Source: Staphylococcus hominis subsp. hominis (GTDB lineage Bacteria; Bacillota; Bacilli; Staphylococcales; Staphylococcaceae). From it: a stretch of 64,000 bases of DNA. The notes under the pieces were generated by a model, which made no database searches, was not told where the DNA came from, and worked only from the letters and a program-made list of their open reading frames with translations. A program made the translations under genes and the position numbers. Shown one piece after another: positions 18,532 to 28,044 of the stretch. The stretch lies in NCBI RefSeq assembly GCF_002901845.1, contig NZ_PPQE01000025.1, positions 124,001 through 188,000 on the forward strand. Reading direction: 5' to 3'. The stretch's first letter is position 1; every line of letters starts with the position of its first letter.

Positions 18532-19480
18532 TGCTAATAAAAAAATATTAATTCTCTTTCTTTTTACAATTTGCATGGCTGCTTTCTACTTACTAGTAGG
18601 TTTGGATTTTGAAATTTTTCAATATCAGTTTGAAAGTCGAATAAGAAAATTAGTTTTAATTTTACTTGTTGGTGGATCTATTAGTACGGCAGTTGTTATT
18701 TTCCAATCTATCACTGCGAATAGATTACTTACTCCTTCAATTATGGGATTAGACTCAGTCTATTTATTTATTAAAGTCTTGCCTGTGTTCTTATTAGGTA
18801 CACAAGCCAGTGTAGTGACAAATACTTATTTGAATTTTCTTCTAACTCTCGTAGTGATGGTTCTTTTTTCTTTAGTATTATTTCAAGGCATGTTTAAATT
18901 AGGACATTTTTCGGTTTATTTTATTTTACTTGTTGGGGTAGTATTAGGAACATTTTTCCGTAGTATCACTGGATTTATTCAACTTATTATGAATCCAGAT
19001 GACTTTTTAACCGTTCAAAGTGCGATGTTTGCAAGTTTTGACGCTTCTAATTCTAAACTTGTTCTTATTTCAAGTATACTTTTAATTATTTTAATTGTAA
19101 TTGCTTTTATATTAAGACCTTATTTAGATGTGTTATTACTAGGGAAAGATCAGTCTATTAACTTAGGTGTATCATATGAAAAAATGACAAAACTTTTATT
19201 AATTTTAGTGGCTTTATTAGTATCAATATCTACTGCTTTAGTAGGTCCTGTTACATTTTTAGGATTATTAACAGTCAATTTAGCGCATGAATTCATGAAA
19301 ACATATGAACATAAATATATTTTACCCGCAACGATTCTTATAAGTTGGATTAGTTTATTTATAGCTCAGTGGATTATAGAAAATATGTTTAAAGCTACCA
19401 CTGAATTTAGTCTTATTATAGATTTAGTTGGAGGTATTTACTTCATATACTTACTTATTAAAAGGAGGAATGAAGATTGA
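18521..19480 (+). CDS. sstB: Iron-siderophore ABC permease SstB
   Basis: Second FecCD-type permease subunit, 319 residues and about nine hydrophobic segments. The family segment ALVGPVTFLGLLTVNLAHEF is near residue 240. It starts 11 bases inside sstA and its stop overlaps the sstC start by 4 bases, so all three are translationally coupled. The adjacent gene order identifies it as the partner of SstA. Confidence 0.93.
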   Translation: MQISANKKILILFLFTICMAAFYLLVGLDFEIFQYQFESRIRKLVLILLVGGSISTAVVIFQSITANRLLTPSIMGLDSVYLFIKVLPVFLLGTQASVVTNTYLNFLLTLVVMVLFSLVLFQGMFKLGHFSVYFILLVGVVLGTFFRSITGFIQLIMNPDDFLTVQSAMFASFDASNSKLVLISSILLIILIVIAFILRPYLDVLLLGKDQSINLGVSYEKMTKLLLILVALLVSISTALVGPVTFLGLLTVNLAHEFMKTYEHKYILPATILISWISLFIAQWIIENMFKATTEFSLIIDLVGGIYFIYLLIKRRNED

Positions 19481-20247
19481 TTCAGATTAGAAATTTAGAT
19501 AAAAAAATTCAGAGTAAATCTATTTTGAAAGATATAAATGTTGATATACAAAAGGGTAAGTTAACCTCTTTGATAGGTCCAAACGGTGCAGGAAAAAGTA
19601 CACTTCTATCAGCAGTAAGTCGGTTATTTGAATATGAGAACGGTACAATTAATATTGAAAATAAATTAATTGATGATTATAAAAGCGATGAATTAGCAAA
19701 AAAGTTAAGTATTTTAAAACAAACAAATCATACTGATATGAATATCACTGTAGAACAGCTTGTAAATTTTGGACGTTTTCCTTATTCAAAAGGTCGAATG
19801 AAAAAAGAAGATCATGAGAAAGTGGCATATGCCATTGATTTACTACATCTAAGGGAAATCAAAGATAGAAATATAAAAACACTATCTGGAGGACAAAGAC
19901 AACGTGCGTATATTGCTATGACAATTGCTCAAGATACAGAATACATTTTGTTAGATGAACCGTTAAATAATTTAGATATGAAACATTCAGTTCAAATTAT
20001 GCAGACACTTCGAACATTGTGTCGCAATTTAAATAAAACGATTGTTATTGTACTCCACGATATTAATTTTGCATCTTGTTATTCAGATTACATTGTTGCA
20101 CTAAAGAAAGGTGAAATTATTAAATCTGGCCCAAAAGATAGTGTGATTGAAACAAATGTGTTAAGTGATTTATATGAAATGGATGTTCATGTAGAAGAAA
20201 TTAGAGGCCAACGTATTTGTTTATACTATGATGAGGTTATCTTTTAA
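19477..20247 (+). CDS. sstC: Iron-siderophore ABC transporter ATPase SstC
   Basis: Cytosolic ATPase of the FepC/FecE type that powers SstAB. Walker A GPNGAGKST is at residues 32-40, the signature LSGGQRQRAYIAM near 136, and Walker B ILLDEPLNNLD. It starts with TTG at 19477, supported by AAAGGAGG eight bases upstream. The nearby ATG is in another frame that stops after six codons. 256 residues. Confidence 0.94.
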   Translation: MIQIRNLDKKIQSKSILKDINVDIQKGKLTSLIGPNGAGKSTLLSAVSRLFEYENGTINIENKLIDDYKSDELAKKLSILKQTNHTDMNITVEQLVNFGRFPYSKGRMKKEDHEKVAYAIDLLHLREIKDRNIKTLSGGQRQRAYIAMTIAQDTEYILLDEPLNNLDMKHSVQIMQTLRTLCRNLNKTIVIVLHDINFASCYSDYIVALKKGEIIKSGPKDSVIETNVLSDLYEMDVHVEEIRGQRICLYYDEVIF

Positions 20248-20353
20248 AATGAGATAAATATTTTTATATTTAAAGGGGTGATGCTTAGAAAATATAAAAG
20301 TAAATACTTGAAAAATTGAGTGCCAAAGTTAACTTATAAAAGGAGAAATACAT

Positions 20354-21388
20354 ATGAAGAAAACAGTCTTATTTTTAGTCTTAACTTTAGCTTTAGTATT
20401 ATCAGCGTGTAGTAATAATTCTAGTAATAAATCAAATAATGAAAATGATTCAAAAGATACAGTTTCAATTAAAAATAGCTTTTCAGCAAGTGGAAATGAC
20501 GAAAGTAGTAATGAGGGTAAAAAAATTAGTAACACTGTGAAAGTGCCTAAAAATCCTAAGAACGCGGTTATTCTAGATTATGGAGCACTAGATGTTTTAA
20601 AAGAAATGGGTGTAGCTGATAAAGTGAAAGGCTTACCAAAAGGTGAAAATAATGAATCTTTACCAAGTTTTCTAAGTGAATTTAAAAAGGATAAATATAT
20701 TAATACTGGTAATTTAAAAGAAATAAATTTCAATAAAATAGCTGAAGCTAAACCGGATGTTATTTATATTTCAAGTAGAGCAGCCACTCAGAAAAATCTA
20801 GATGAGTTTAAAAAGGCAGCGCCTAAAGCTAAAGTTGTCTATGTAGGTGCAAGTGAAGATCATTATATTAAAGATATGAAAAAGAATACAGAAAATCTAG
20901 GTAAAATTTACAACAAAGAAGATAAAGCAAAAGATATGAATACAAAATTAGATCAAAAAATTTCAGATATGAAAAAACAAACTAAGGATTTAGATAAATC
21001 TGTAATGTATCTTTTAGTTAATGAAGGAGAACTTTCTACATTCGGTCCAGGTGGAAGATTTGGTGATTTAGTATTTAATACGCTAGGCTTTAAACCAGCG
21101 GATAAACACGTTAAAATAAGTCCACATGGTCAAAATATTAATAATGAATATATCAGTAATCATAATCCAGATATCATTTTAGCAATGGATCGTGGATCAG
21201 TTGTGGGTGGAAAATCGACAGCTAAACAAGTGTTAAAAAATGATGTTATTAAAGATGTAAAAGCAGTTAAAAATAACAATGTTTATGAATTAGACCCTAA
21301 ATTATGGTACTTTGCTTCAGGTTCAACAACAACAACAGTAAAACAAATTGATGAGTTAGAAAAAGTAATTGATAAAACTAAAAAATAA
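20354..21388 (+). CDS. sstD: Iron-siderophore-binding lipoprotein SstD
   Basis: Surface lipoprotein that captures ferric catecholate or catecholamine complexes for SstABC. The lipoprotein signal ends in LSAC, with the lipidated cysteine at 19. A Ser/Asn-rich tether follows to about residue 60, then a FepB-type periplasmic-binding fold (VILDYGALDVLKEMG, PDVIYISSRAA, GDLVFNTLGF). 344 residues. AAAAGGAG precedes the ATG. A 106-base gap separates it from sstC with no terminator seen, so it is probably part of the operon. Confidence 0.93.
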   Translation: MKKTVLFLVLTLALVLSACSNNSSNKSNNENDSKDTVSIKNSFSASGNDESSNEGKKISNTVKVPKNPKNAVILDYGALDVLKEMGVADKVKGLPKGENNESLPSFLSEFKKDKYINTGNLKEINFNKIAEAKPDVIYISSRAATQKNLDEFKKAAPKAKVVYVGASEDHYIKDMKKNTENLGKIYNKEDKAKDMNTKLDQKISDMKKQTKDLDKSVMYLLVNEGELSTFGPGGRFGDLVFNTLGFKPADKHVKISPHGQNINNEYISNHNPDIILAMDRGSVVGGKSTAKQVLKNDVIKDVKAVKNNNVYELDPKLWYFASGSTTTTVKQIDELEKVIDKTKK

Positions 21389-21420
21389 ATCTAGGATACT
21401 AAGTTTAGAATGAATAAAAG

Positions 21421-21570
21421 AGTGGGACATACATCCTAGAAAAATAGCCAGTAAATGAGTTTATTATAAATTCATTTACTGGCTTCTTTATTTACAATAC
21501 TTCGTATGGTTGGCTCGCTTTGTTAGGGGACAACTTTAGTCTGTAGCCGTTCCTTCAAGAGTCTCGTCAA
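21421..21570 (+). repeat. Possible staphylococcal GAGTGGGACA-type intergenic repeat
   Basis: The region begins GAGTGGGACATAC, a sequence start that recurs between genes in staphylococcal genomes as I know them. It includes a hairpin (21446-21484) and a GTTGGCTCGCTTTGTTAGG stretch with unusually high GC for this window. Only this copy was noticed here, so calling it a repeat rests on memory of other genomes. Confidence 0.35.
21446..21492 (+). terminator. Intrinsic terminator after sstD
   Basis: A perfect 13-bp stem, AGCCAGTAAATGA (21446-21458) with TCATTTACTGGCT (21472-21484), is followed by TCTTTATTT. Confidence 0.85.
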
Positions 21571-21616
21571 AATACTTTGTTTTATATGTTATTCTATATA
21601 TCATTTAAATTAAGTA

Positions 21617-21931
21617 TTAAATTTCAAAATATAAATGATAGTGAAATTTACAACGTGAATTAAAATGTGCTTGGCAACTTGGACAAGTTTCAGTCATCAT
21701 GTATTCATGAATAGAGAGTTCATTTTGACAAACTCCACAAAGTATCGCCTTTTTATGAAATTCTTCTGCTGACCAACGCTGAATGTTATGAGATTCATGT
21801 TCGTTATGACATTGGTAACAAGGATAATACTTTTCACAACATTTAAATTTAATCGCTATAATGTCAAGCAATGTATGATAGTGAATACAACGTGTTTCAT
21901 TGTCTACGAGAGAACCATAAACTTTTGGCAT
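21617..21931 (-). CDS. CHY-type zinc finger protein
   Basis: A 104-residue cytosolic protein dominated by Cys and His. RCIHYHT near the N-terminus gives the C-H-Y signature, then CCEKYYPCYQCHNEHESH, CGVCQNE and CPSCQAHFNSRC. These are the spaced ligands of a CHY zinc finger, which binds several zinc ions. The biochemical function in bacteria is unknown to me. The gene begins 27 bases after the murB stop with AAGGAGATG, so it is probably cotranscribed with murB. Confidence 0.85.
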   Translation of the reverse strand: MPKVYGSLVDNETRCIHYHTLLDIIAIKFKCCEKYYPCYQCHNEHESHNIQRWSAEEFHKKAILCGVCQNELSIHEYMMTETCPSCQAHFNSRCKFHYHLYFEI

Positions 21932-21958
21932 TGTTTCACATCTCCTTACATTGAGAAT

Positions 21959-22885
21959 TTACTCTGACTTTGGATATTCGCCAATGATTCGAACTTCACG
22001 ATGTAATTCAACATCAAATTTTTCTTTCACGACTTTTTGTACGTGATGAATTAAATTCTCGTAATCTGTTGCTGTACCATTATCGACATTTACCATAAAT
22101 CCAGCATGTTTAGTTGAGACTTCTACGCCACCAATACGATGACCTTGAAGATTTGAATCTTGAATTAATTTTCCAGCAAAATGACCTGGAGGACGTTGGA
22201 ATACACTACCGCATGACGGGTATTCAAGTGGTTGTTTAGATTCACGACGTTCTGTAAGATCATCCATTTTAGCTTGAATCTCGTTCAAGTTACCTGGTTC
22301 TAAAGTAAATGCTGCTTCAAGAACTACTAAATGTTGTTTTTGAACGACACTGTTTCTATAGTCTAAATGTAATTGTTCTTTAGTCAGTTGTATCAAATCG
22401 CCGTGTTCATTTACACATAAAGCATAATCGATGCAATCTTTAATTTCTCCTCCATAGGCGCCTGCATTCATATAAACAGCACCACCAACAGAACCAGGAA
22501 TGCCACAAGCAAATTCTAAGCCGGTAAGAACGTGATCTCTTGCCGCTCTCGATACATCTATAATTGCTGCACCGCTTCCTGCTATAATTGCATCATCTGA
22601 GACATTAATATGATTAAGGGATAATAGACTAATCACAATACCTCTGATACCGCCTTCGCGAATAATAATATTTGAACCATTCCCTAAATATGTAACAGGC
22701 AATTGATGTTCTTGAGCATAACGTACGATAGTTTGTACTTGTTCATTTTCGATAGGTGAAAGGTAAAAATCTGCATTTCCACCAGTTTTCGTGTATGTAT
22801 AACGTTTTAACGGTTCATTAACTTTAATAATATTGTCAGGTACTAAAGATTTTAAATCTTTTAAGATGTCTTCTTGTTCTAACAT
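21959..22885 (-). CDS. murB: UDP-N-acetylenolpyruvoylglucosamine reductase
   Basis: Flavoenzyme that makes UDP-N-acetylmuramic acid from UDP-GlcNAc-enolpyruvate with NADPH, the second committed step of peptidoglycan synthesis. It has a FAD-binding PCMH fold. Seen are [25 protein letters not shown], the flavin segment [20 protein letters not shown] (residues ~125-144), [13 protein letters not shown], and a [20 protein letters not shown]-terminal region. 308 residues. AAAGGATG precedes the ATG at 22885. The CHY gene follows. Confidence 0.96.
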   Translation of the reverse strand: MLEQEDILKDLKSLVPDNIIKVNEPLKRYTYTKTGGNADFYLSPIENEQVQTIVRYAQEHQLPVTYLGNGSNIIIREGGIRGIVISLLSLNHINVSDDAIIAGSGAAIIDVSRAARDHVLTGLEFACGIPGSVGGAVYMNAGAYGGEIKDCIDYALCVNEHGDLIQLTKEQLHLDYRNSVVQKQHLVVLEAAFTLEPGNLNEIQAKMDDLTERRESKQPLEYPSCGSVFQRPPGHFAGKLIQDSNLQGHRIGGVEVSTKHAGFMVNVDNGTATDYENLIHHVQKVVKEKFDVELHREVRIIGEYPKSE

Positions 22886-22978
22886 AAGTACATCCTTTCT
22901 TCTCTTCTATAATCTAAACTTTATTATAGCAACTTTACATATGTTTTGCTAAAAGAGTTTAAAACAATTTGTATATCA

Positions 22979-23494
22979 TTAAAGTGTATGATACAAATTA
23001 TCAAAAAATTTCTGTTTTTGGTTTTCGTAGTATCGGATTGTTGAATTTAAATTGATAAATTCATTTTTCTGATTAGAAAACATCTGTGCTACGTGTTTTT
23101 GTGTAGACAGTACGTGATCTATAGCTAAATATTGAGTGAATAAGGGCGTATCTATTTGAATAATGTGTAATCGTATTATTTGCTTAAGATTGATCATATT
23201 ATCAAATTTTGCCATCATCACTTTCTTTTTATAAGGATGGTGTAATCGATAAAAGCCTACATAATTCAATCTCTTTTCATCAAGAGAGGTAATATCATGG
23301 AGATTATTGACTCCAACTAAAACATCTAAAATCGGTTCTGTGGGATAAGAAAAATGTTTTGTTCCCCCGATATGTTGTGTGAATTTTACTGGAGAATCTA
23401 ACAAGTTAAATAACAGAGCTTTAGTGTCTTCATACAACTGATGATAATCATTGACGTTGGTACAATTTATAAATGATTGAACAGATGCATACAT
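22979..23494 (-). CDS. GrpB-like (UPF0157) nucleotidyltransferase-fold protein
   Basis: A 171-residue protein resembling the GrpB/UPF0157 family. The family core normally reads HIGST..PG...KP..D; here it is QHIGGTKHFSYPTEPILDVLVGV, with Gly in place of the usual Ser and no PG. It may therefore be a diverged or inactive member. The start is ATG 23494, six bases after GAAGGAG; a longer reading from TTG 23509 lies inside that ribosome site. Function unknown. It is divergent from the EMYY lipoprotein gene. Confidence 0.7.
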   Translation of the reverse strand: MYASVQSFINCTNVNDYHQLYEDTKALLFNLLDSPVKFTQHIGGTKHFSYPTEPILDVLVGVNNLHDITSLDEKRLNYVGFYRLHHPYKKKVMMAKFDNMINLKQIIRLHIIQIDTPLFTQYLAIDHVLSTQKHVAQMFSNQKNEFINLNSTIRYYENQKQKFFDNLYHTL

Positions 23495-23601
23495 ATGTAA
23501 CTCCTTCAATTAAATAATGATACAAATTCTGAAATACTATAACATAATTTATTTTCAATATAAATAACTTTATGTATAATACGGGTGTTAGGAGTGCAAA
23601 A

Positions 23602-24468
23602 ATGAAAAAATTAATAATACTTTCATTATGTTCACTATACTGTTTGATACTTTCTGGTTGTGGTGAGAATAATAACGAAGATTTAAATCGCTTCAAACAA
23701 CACCTATCTAAAGTAGAGACCAAGCAAAAAAGCGTGGAAAAAGTGATGAATCAATTAGAGCTGAACCGTTTAAATGATATAAGTAAAACCGATACAACAG
23801 ATAAAAATAAAAAGTCATTTGAACGACTACAGAAAAATATAAATCACCGTTTAGTGCCTGAGTTTAAAGAGTATGAAAAAGAAGCTAAACATCTTCCGGC
23901 TAAGACAAATAAAACTCGTCAATTAAAGAAAGATTATTTAAATCATGTGAGTAAGCAACATCAATCTATAAATGAAATTAAATCATTTGTAGATTTATAT
24001 AATCAATCAGTTGTGGAAAATGAAAAAATTCTAAATTATACACATTCATTTGAAATAAATAGAGCACTAGTAGAAAAAGATATACGTAAAACAAATAATC
24101 AAGAAAATGCACATCTATTAAAATCTAAAATTGAAAACAATAATCGTAATTTACGAAAAACTGCTCAAAAATATTTAGAAAAGGATAATTATCCTACTTC
24201 AAAAGCAATTAATGAGCATATAAAACCACTGATACAAAAACAGATTAAAGATTTAAATCAGACTAATATTACAGATTCACATGTAAACAATGCTCGTAAA
24301 AATGCGATAGAAATGTACTATAATTTACTTAATTATTATGAGACACGTGAAACAACTATTAAGATTGAAGATCAACTTTCAAAAATTAATGTTGAGAAAC
24401 TACCTAAAACGGGTAAAGATTTAAGTAAGGGAAATCACAACTTTAAAACAAAATTAGAAAAAGTATAG
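23602..24468 (+). CDS. EMYY-motif lipoprotein
   Basis: Surface lipoprotein of unknown role. The signal peptide ends in LSGC with the lipidated cysteine at 20. The remainder is helical, charged and repetitive in Lys/Asn/Glu, likely coiled coil. The name-giving EMYY occurs in the C-terminal third (AIEMYYNLLNYYETRE, about residue 236), as in a staphylococcal lipoprotein family. The ATG at 23602 follows TTAGGAGTG; upstream in-frame codons lack a ribosome site. 288 residues. It lies upstream of the bacilliredoxin gene, which has its own promoter. Confidence 0.82.
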   Translation: MKKLIILSLCSLYCLILSGCGENNNEDLNRFKQHLSKVETKQKSVEKVMNQLELNRLNDISKTDTTDKNKKSFERLQKNINHRLVPEFKEYEKEAKHLPAKTNKTRQLKKDYLNHVSKQHQSINEIKSFVDLYNQSVVENEKILNYTHSFEINRALVEKDIRKTNNQENAHLLKSKIENNNRNLRKTAQKYLEKDNYPTSKAINEHIKPLIQKQIKDLNQTNITDSHVNNARKNAIEMYYNLLNYYETRETTIKIEDQLSKINVEKLPKTGKDLSKGNHNFKTKLEKV

Positions 24469-24501
24469 CAAAACGAATAAAACCTAAATTTAAATTTTTG
24501 G

Positions 24502-24530
24502 TTAACATTATATGATGAAATGTGTATAAT
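24502..24530 (+). promoter_or_regulatory. Sigma-A promoter for the bacilliredoxin gene
   Basis: TTAACA (24502-24507), 17-base spacer, TATAAT (24525-24530). The start site would be about 60 bases before the gene. Confidence 0.65.
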
Positions 24531-24594
24531 TGTAGCCATTGAGAAGTTTAATTTAAAAAAAGGGACAAAGTTAAAAAATTTAGAGGTGAATAGA

Positions 24595-24915
24595 ATGGCT
24601 ATAAAGCTGAGTTCGATTGACCAGTTTGAACAAGTATTAGAAGAACATAACGATGTATTTGTATTAAAACATAGTGACACATGTCCAATTTCAGCTGCAG
24701 CATTTGATCAATTTAATAAGTTTTTATATGAAAGAGACATAGATGGATATTATCTAGTAGTTCAAGAAGAAAGAAAACTTTCTGATTATATTGCTGAAAA
24801 GACAAATGTGAAACATGAATCACCACAAGCTTTTTATTTTGTAGATGGAAAAGCTGTATGGAATGCAAGTCACAGTGATATTAATGTATCTACATTAGCA
24901 CAAGCTGAAGAGTAA
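24595..24915 (+). CDS. Bacilliredoxin BrxC/YtxJ (monothiol)
   Basis: Thioredoxin-fold protein of the YtxJ/BrxC group, which removes bacillithiol from mixed disulfides on proteins. The active-site motif TCPIS carries one cysteine, Cys30, in place of the CxxC of thioredoxin. YFVDGKAVWNASHSDI near the C-terminus is typical. The ATG at 24595 behind GAGGTGAATAG gives 106 residues. Staphylococci make bacillithiol, which fits. It is monocistronic with its own promoter and a terminator at 24937. Confidence 0.9.
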   Translation: MAIKLSSIDQFEQVLEEHNDVFVLKHSDTCPISAAAFDQFNKFLYERDIDGYYLVVQEERKLSDYIAEKTNVKHESPQAFYFVDGKAVWNASHSDINVSTLAQAEE

Positions 24916-24936
24916 GAAAGATAAATATATCGATTT

Positions 24937-24974
24937 AAGAGTCTGGTACATTTTTTGTTACCAGCTCTTTATTA
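24937..24974 (+). terminator. Intrinsic terminator after brxC
   Basis: AAGAG-t-CTGGTA pairs with TACCAG-CTCTT around a T-rich loop, with one bulged base. TTATTAT follows. Confidence 0.7.
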
Positions 24975-25119
24975 TATCTACATTTTTATCACTTTAAATG
25001 ACTTTTATATTTATAAAATGTAAAAAATGAAATATGCGATGAACCTATGTATAATGTGAAAGTGAAGTTATAACGTATGAATTTAAGAAAGATAGAAAGT
25101 GGCATGAGGTGAAAATAGA

Positions 25120-26244
25120 ATGAAAATTTTAGTAGCCATGGATGAATTTAACGGTATTATTTCGAGTTATCAAGCGAATCGTTATGTGGAAGAGGCAATA
25201 GCAAGTCAAATTGATCATGCAGATATTGTACAGGTACCTTTATTTAACGGACGTCATGAATTATTAAATTCAGTATTTCTTTGGCACTCAGGTACAAAAT
25301 ATAAAGTGAATGTTCATGATGCCGATATGAATGAGATTGAAACGATATATGGACAAACTGAAGAAGGTACTGTAATTATTGAAAGTAATTTATTTTCAAA
25401 AGGTCATAAAGCAATTGAACAACGTACTAGTTTTGGGTTAGGAGAAGTTATTTTAGATGCATTAAACAAGGACACAGATCATATTATTATATCTTTAGGT
25501 GGTATGGATAGTTTTGATGGTGGCGTAGGGATGCTACAAGCTTTAGGAGCTAAATTTTATGATGATGAAAATAGAGAACTTGACGCACGAGAAGGCGCAC
25601 AAATGATTAAGTTCATTCGTCATATTGACATTTCTGGACTGCCTAGTACATTGGAAAATGTCAGACTACAAGTGATGACGGATTTTTCTAGTAAGTTGTA
25701 TGGAAAAAATAGTGAAATTATGAAATTAAGCTATAACCATCAAATTCCACACAAAAAAGCAGTGGAAATTGATAATTTAATTTGGTACTTAAATGAGATT
25801 ATGAAAAATGAATTACATATTGCTTTAGGACCTATTGAACGTGGCGGAGCCGGTGGCGGTATAGCTGCGGTGTTGAAAGCATTATACAACACAGAAATTT
25901 TAACGAGTCATGAACTAGTAAATCAAATTACACATTTAGATGAGTTAGTATCTCAGGCAGATTTAATTATCTTTGGAGAGGGTTTAAAAGAAGAAGATCA
26001 TATGCTTGAAACAACCACATTGACTATTGCGGAACTTACAGAAAAATATCACAAACCATCTATTGCAATTTGTGCGACTAATGATAAGTTTGATATATTT
26101 AATCATCATCGCGTAACAGCCATGTTTAATACATTTATTGAAATGCCGAAAACATACACAGATTTTAAAATGGGTCTTCAAATTAGACATTATACAGTTC
26201 AAGCTTTACGATTATTAAAAACTACAGCTAAGGGAATAAAATAA
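25120..26244 (+). CDS. Glycerate kinase (GlxK/GarK family)
   Basis: Phosphorylates D-glycerate to a phosphoglycerate. Family marks are MDEFNGIISSYQAN at the N-terminus (KGSLSA-like in other members), SLGGMDSFDGGVGMLQALGA near residue 128, ERGGAGGGIAA near 245, and the C-terminal LIIFGEG segment. 374 residues. A TATAAT at 25050-25055 may belong to its promoter, though no clear -35 is seen. A ribosome site GAGGTG precedes the ATG. It is monocistronic. Confidence 0.87.
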   Translation: MKILVAMDEFNGIISSYQANRYVEEAIASQIDHADIVQVPLFNGRHELLNSVFLWHSGTKYKVNVHDADMNEIETIYGQTEEGTVIIESNLFSKGHKAIEQRTSFGLGEVILDALNKDTDHIIISLGGMDSFDGGVGMLQALGAKFYDDENRELDAREGAQMIKFIRHIDISGLPSTLENVRLQVMTDFSSKLYGKNSEIMKLSYNHQIPHKKAVEIDNLIWYLNEIMKNELHIALGPIERGGAGGGIAAVLKALYNTEILTSHELVNQITHLDELVSQADLIIFGEGLKEEDHMLETTTLTIAELTEKYHKPSIAICATNDKFDIFNHHRVTAMFNTFIEMPKTYTDFKMGLQIRHYTVQALRLLKTTAKGIK

Positions 26245-26246
26245 AT

Positions 26247-26284
26247 AAAAAAGTTTAGTTCAAAGAATGAACTAAACTTTTTTT
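26247..26284. terminator. Bidirectional terminator between glycerate kinase and pepT genes
   Basis: A perfect 16-bp stem, AAAAAAGTTTAGTTCA (26247-26262) with TGAACTAAACTTTTTT (26268-26283). T-runs exist on both strands between convergent genes. Confidence 0.92.
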
Positions 26285-26289
26285 ATTTA

Positions 26290-27519
26290 TTATTTTTCAT
26301 ATTGTGTTACTTCTTGAGCAATACCAATAATCACTTGTACTGCTTTTTCCATTACATCGATAGAAGCATATTCAAATGGACCATGGAAGTTTCCACATCC
26401 TGTAAAAATATTAGGTGTAGGTAAACCTTTAAATGAAAGCTGAGAACCATCAGTACCACCACGTATAGGCGCAGTATTTGGTTTTATCTCTAAATCTGCA
26501 AATACTTTTTTAGGAATATCAATAATATACGGATGTGGCTTAATTTGTTCAGCCATATTATAGTATTGGTCTTCGATATCTACTTTTACTGGATAACCTT
26601 CATAATGAATATTAATATCATCACGAATTTCTAAAAGTTTTTTCTTTTTAAGTTCAAAAGATTTTCTATCGTGATCTCTTATAATATATTGTAAAGAAGC
26701 TTTTTCAACTGTTCCTTCTATTTTCATTAAATGATAGAATCCTTCATAACCTTCTGTACGTTCTGGTACTTCATTAGCAGGTAGTAGACTATGGAATTGA
26801 TGTACTAATCCAATAGCATTAACCATTACGTTTTTTGCAGAACCAGGATGAACATTTACACCATGGGCAGTGATTGTTGCTTCTGCTGCATTAAAACTTT
26901 CGAATTGTAATTCTCCAAATTCACTGCCATCCATAGTATAGGCAAAATCGGCATTAAAGCGTTCCACATTAAACTTGTGAGGACCACGACCTATTTCTTC
27001 ATCAGGTGTAAAAGCTATACGTATGCGACCATGTTTAATTTCTGGATGAGTCTGCAAGTATTTTACTGCTTCCATAATTTCTACAACACCTGCTTTATCA
27101 TCGGCACCGAGTAAAGATGTACCATCTGTAATCATTAGAGTGTGACCTTCTAATTTTTTAAGTTCTGGAAATACATCTTGACTTAATACTCGATTTGTTT
27201 GACCTAATTTAATAGGTTGACCATTATAATCTTCTATAATCTGAGGATTAACATTTGTCGCATTAAAATCTGGTGAGGTATCTACATGTGCTAAGAAACC
27301 GACCGTAGGAACTTCTTTTTCTATGTTACTTTCTAAAGTGGCAAACAGATAACCATTATTATCCAATTCTGTTTCTAATCCAAAGTCTTGCAGTTCTTTT
27401 TGTAATAAATGTAATAAATCCCATTGTTTTTCAGTAGAAGGCGTCGATTTCGATTCGGGATTTGATTGTGTATCTATTTTTACATATCTTGATAATCTAT
27501 CTATAATCTGTACTTTCAT
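26290..27519 (-). CDS. pepT: Peptidase T (tripeptide aminopeptidase)
   Basis: Cytosolic M20-family dizinc peptidase that removes the N-terminal residue from tripeptides. Zinc-site motifs visible are [10 protein letters not shown] (residues ~75-84), GADDKAG (~137-143), [11 protein letters not shown] (~172-182) and MDGSEFGEL. 409 residues is typical. AAGGGGATG precedes ATG 27519. It lies 14 bases after the stop of the second ThrE-like gene, so exporter and peptidase form one unit. Confidence 0.95.
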   Translation of the reverse strand: MKVQIIDRLSRYVKIDTQSNPESKSTPSTEKQWDLLHLLQKELQDFGLETELDNNGYLFATLESNIEKEVPTVGFLAHVDTSPDFNATNVNPQIIEDYNGQPIKLGQTNRVLSQDVFPELKKLEGHTLMITDGTSLLGADDKAGVVEIMEAVKYLQTHPEIKHGRIRIAFTPDEEIGRGPHKFNVERFNADFAYTMDGSEFGELQFESFNAAEATITAHGVNVHPGSAKNVMVNAIGLVHQFHSLLPANEVPERTEGYEGFYHLMKIEGTVEKASLQYIIRDHDRKSFELKKKKLLEIRDDINIHYEGYPVKVDIEDQYYNMAEQIKPHPYIIDIPKKVFADLEIKPNTAPIRGGTDGSQLSFKGLPTPNIFTGCGNFHGPFEYASIDVMEKAVQVIIGIAQEVTQYEK

Positions 27520-27533
27520 AACGAAACATCCCC

Positions 27534-28028
27534 TTAGACTCTATTGTTCATATTGTAAGATTTTCTATACGTTTTTCCTTTGATTTTACCATAAAATTGC
27601 TTAATACGTGTGTAAATATAGTAGAGAATTTCTGCTACCAATATCCCAAAAGCAATTGAACCAGAAATTAATGTGACCTCTAGAAATGTATTCACAGCAT
27701 GAGTATAGTCATTAGATACTAAAAATCGTGTTGCTTCATATGCTGTACCACCAGGAACAAGAGGGATTATACCTGGCACAATGAAGATAATCACGGGTCT
27801 TTTATAGCGTCGACTCATCACATGACTTAATAAACCAAGAATTAAACTACCTAAAAAAGCAGCGCCAACTTTTCCTAAATCCATATCTACGGTATATTGA
27901 TAAATTGTCCAAGCTAAGGCGCCGACAAATCCACAAGCAAGCAAAAGTCGTTTAGGAGCATTAAATATAATAGAAAAAAGTACCGTCGAAATAAAACTGA
28001 TAACAAAATGAAATAGATAAAATAACAT
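27534..28028 (-). CDS. Threonine/serine exporter family, C-terminal-type subunit (YjjB-like)
   Basis: Small integral membrane protein of 164 residues with about five hydrophobic segments. It matches the second half of ThrE (DUF3815/YjjB), including the [22 protein letters not shown] segment near residue 85. The first half is encoded by the gene just upstream (16-base gap). The two presumably form a split exporter for threonine/serine or a small acid. Substrate unproven here. Confidence 0.85.
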   Translation of the reverse strand: MLFYLFHFVISFISTVLFSIIFNAPKRLLLACGFVGALAWTIYQYTVDMDLGKVGAAFLGSLILGLLSHVMSRRYKRPVIIFIVPGIIPLVPGGTAYEATRFLVSNDYTHAVNTFLEVTLISGSIAFGILVAEILYYIYTRIKQFYGKIKGKTYRKSYNMNNRV

Positions 28029-28044
28029 ACATAAACAGCCTTTC

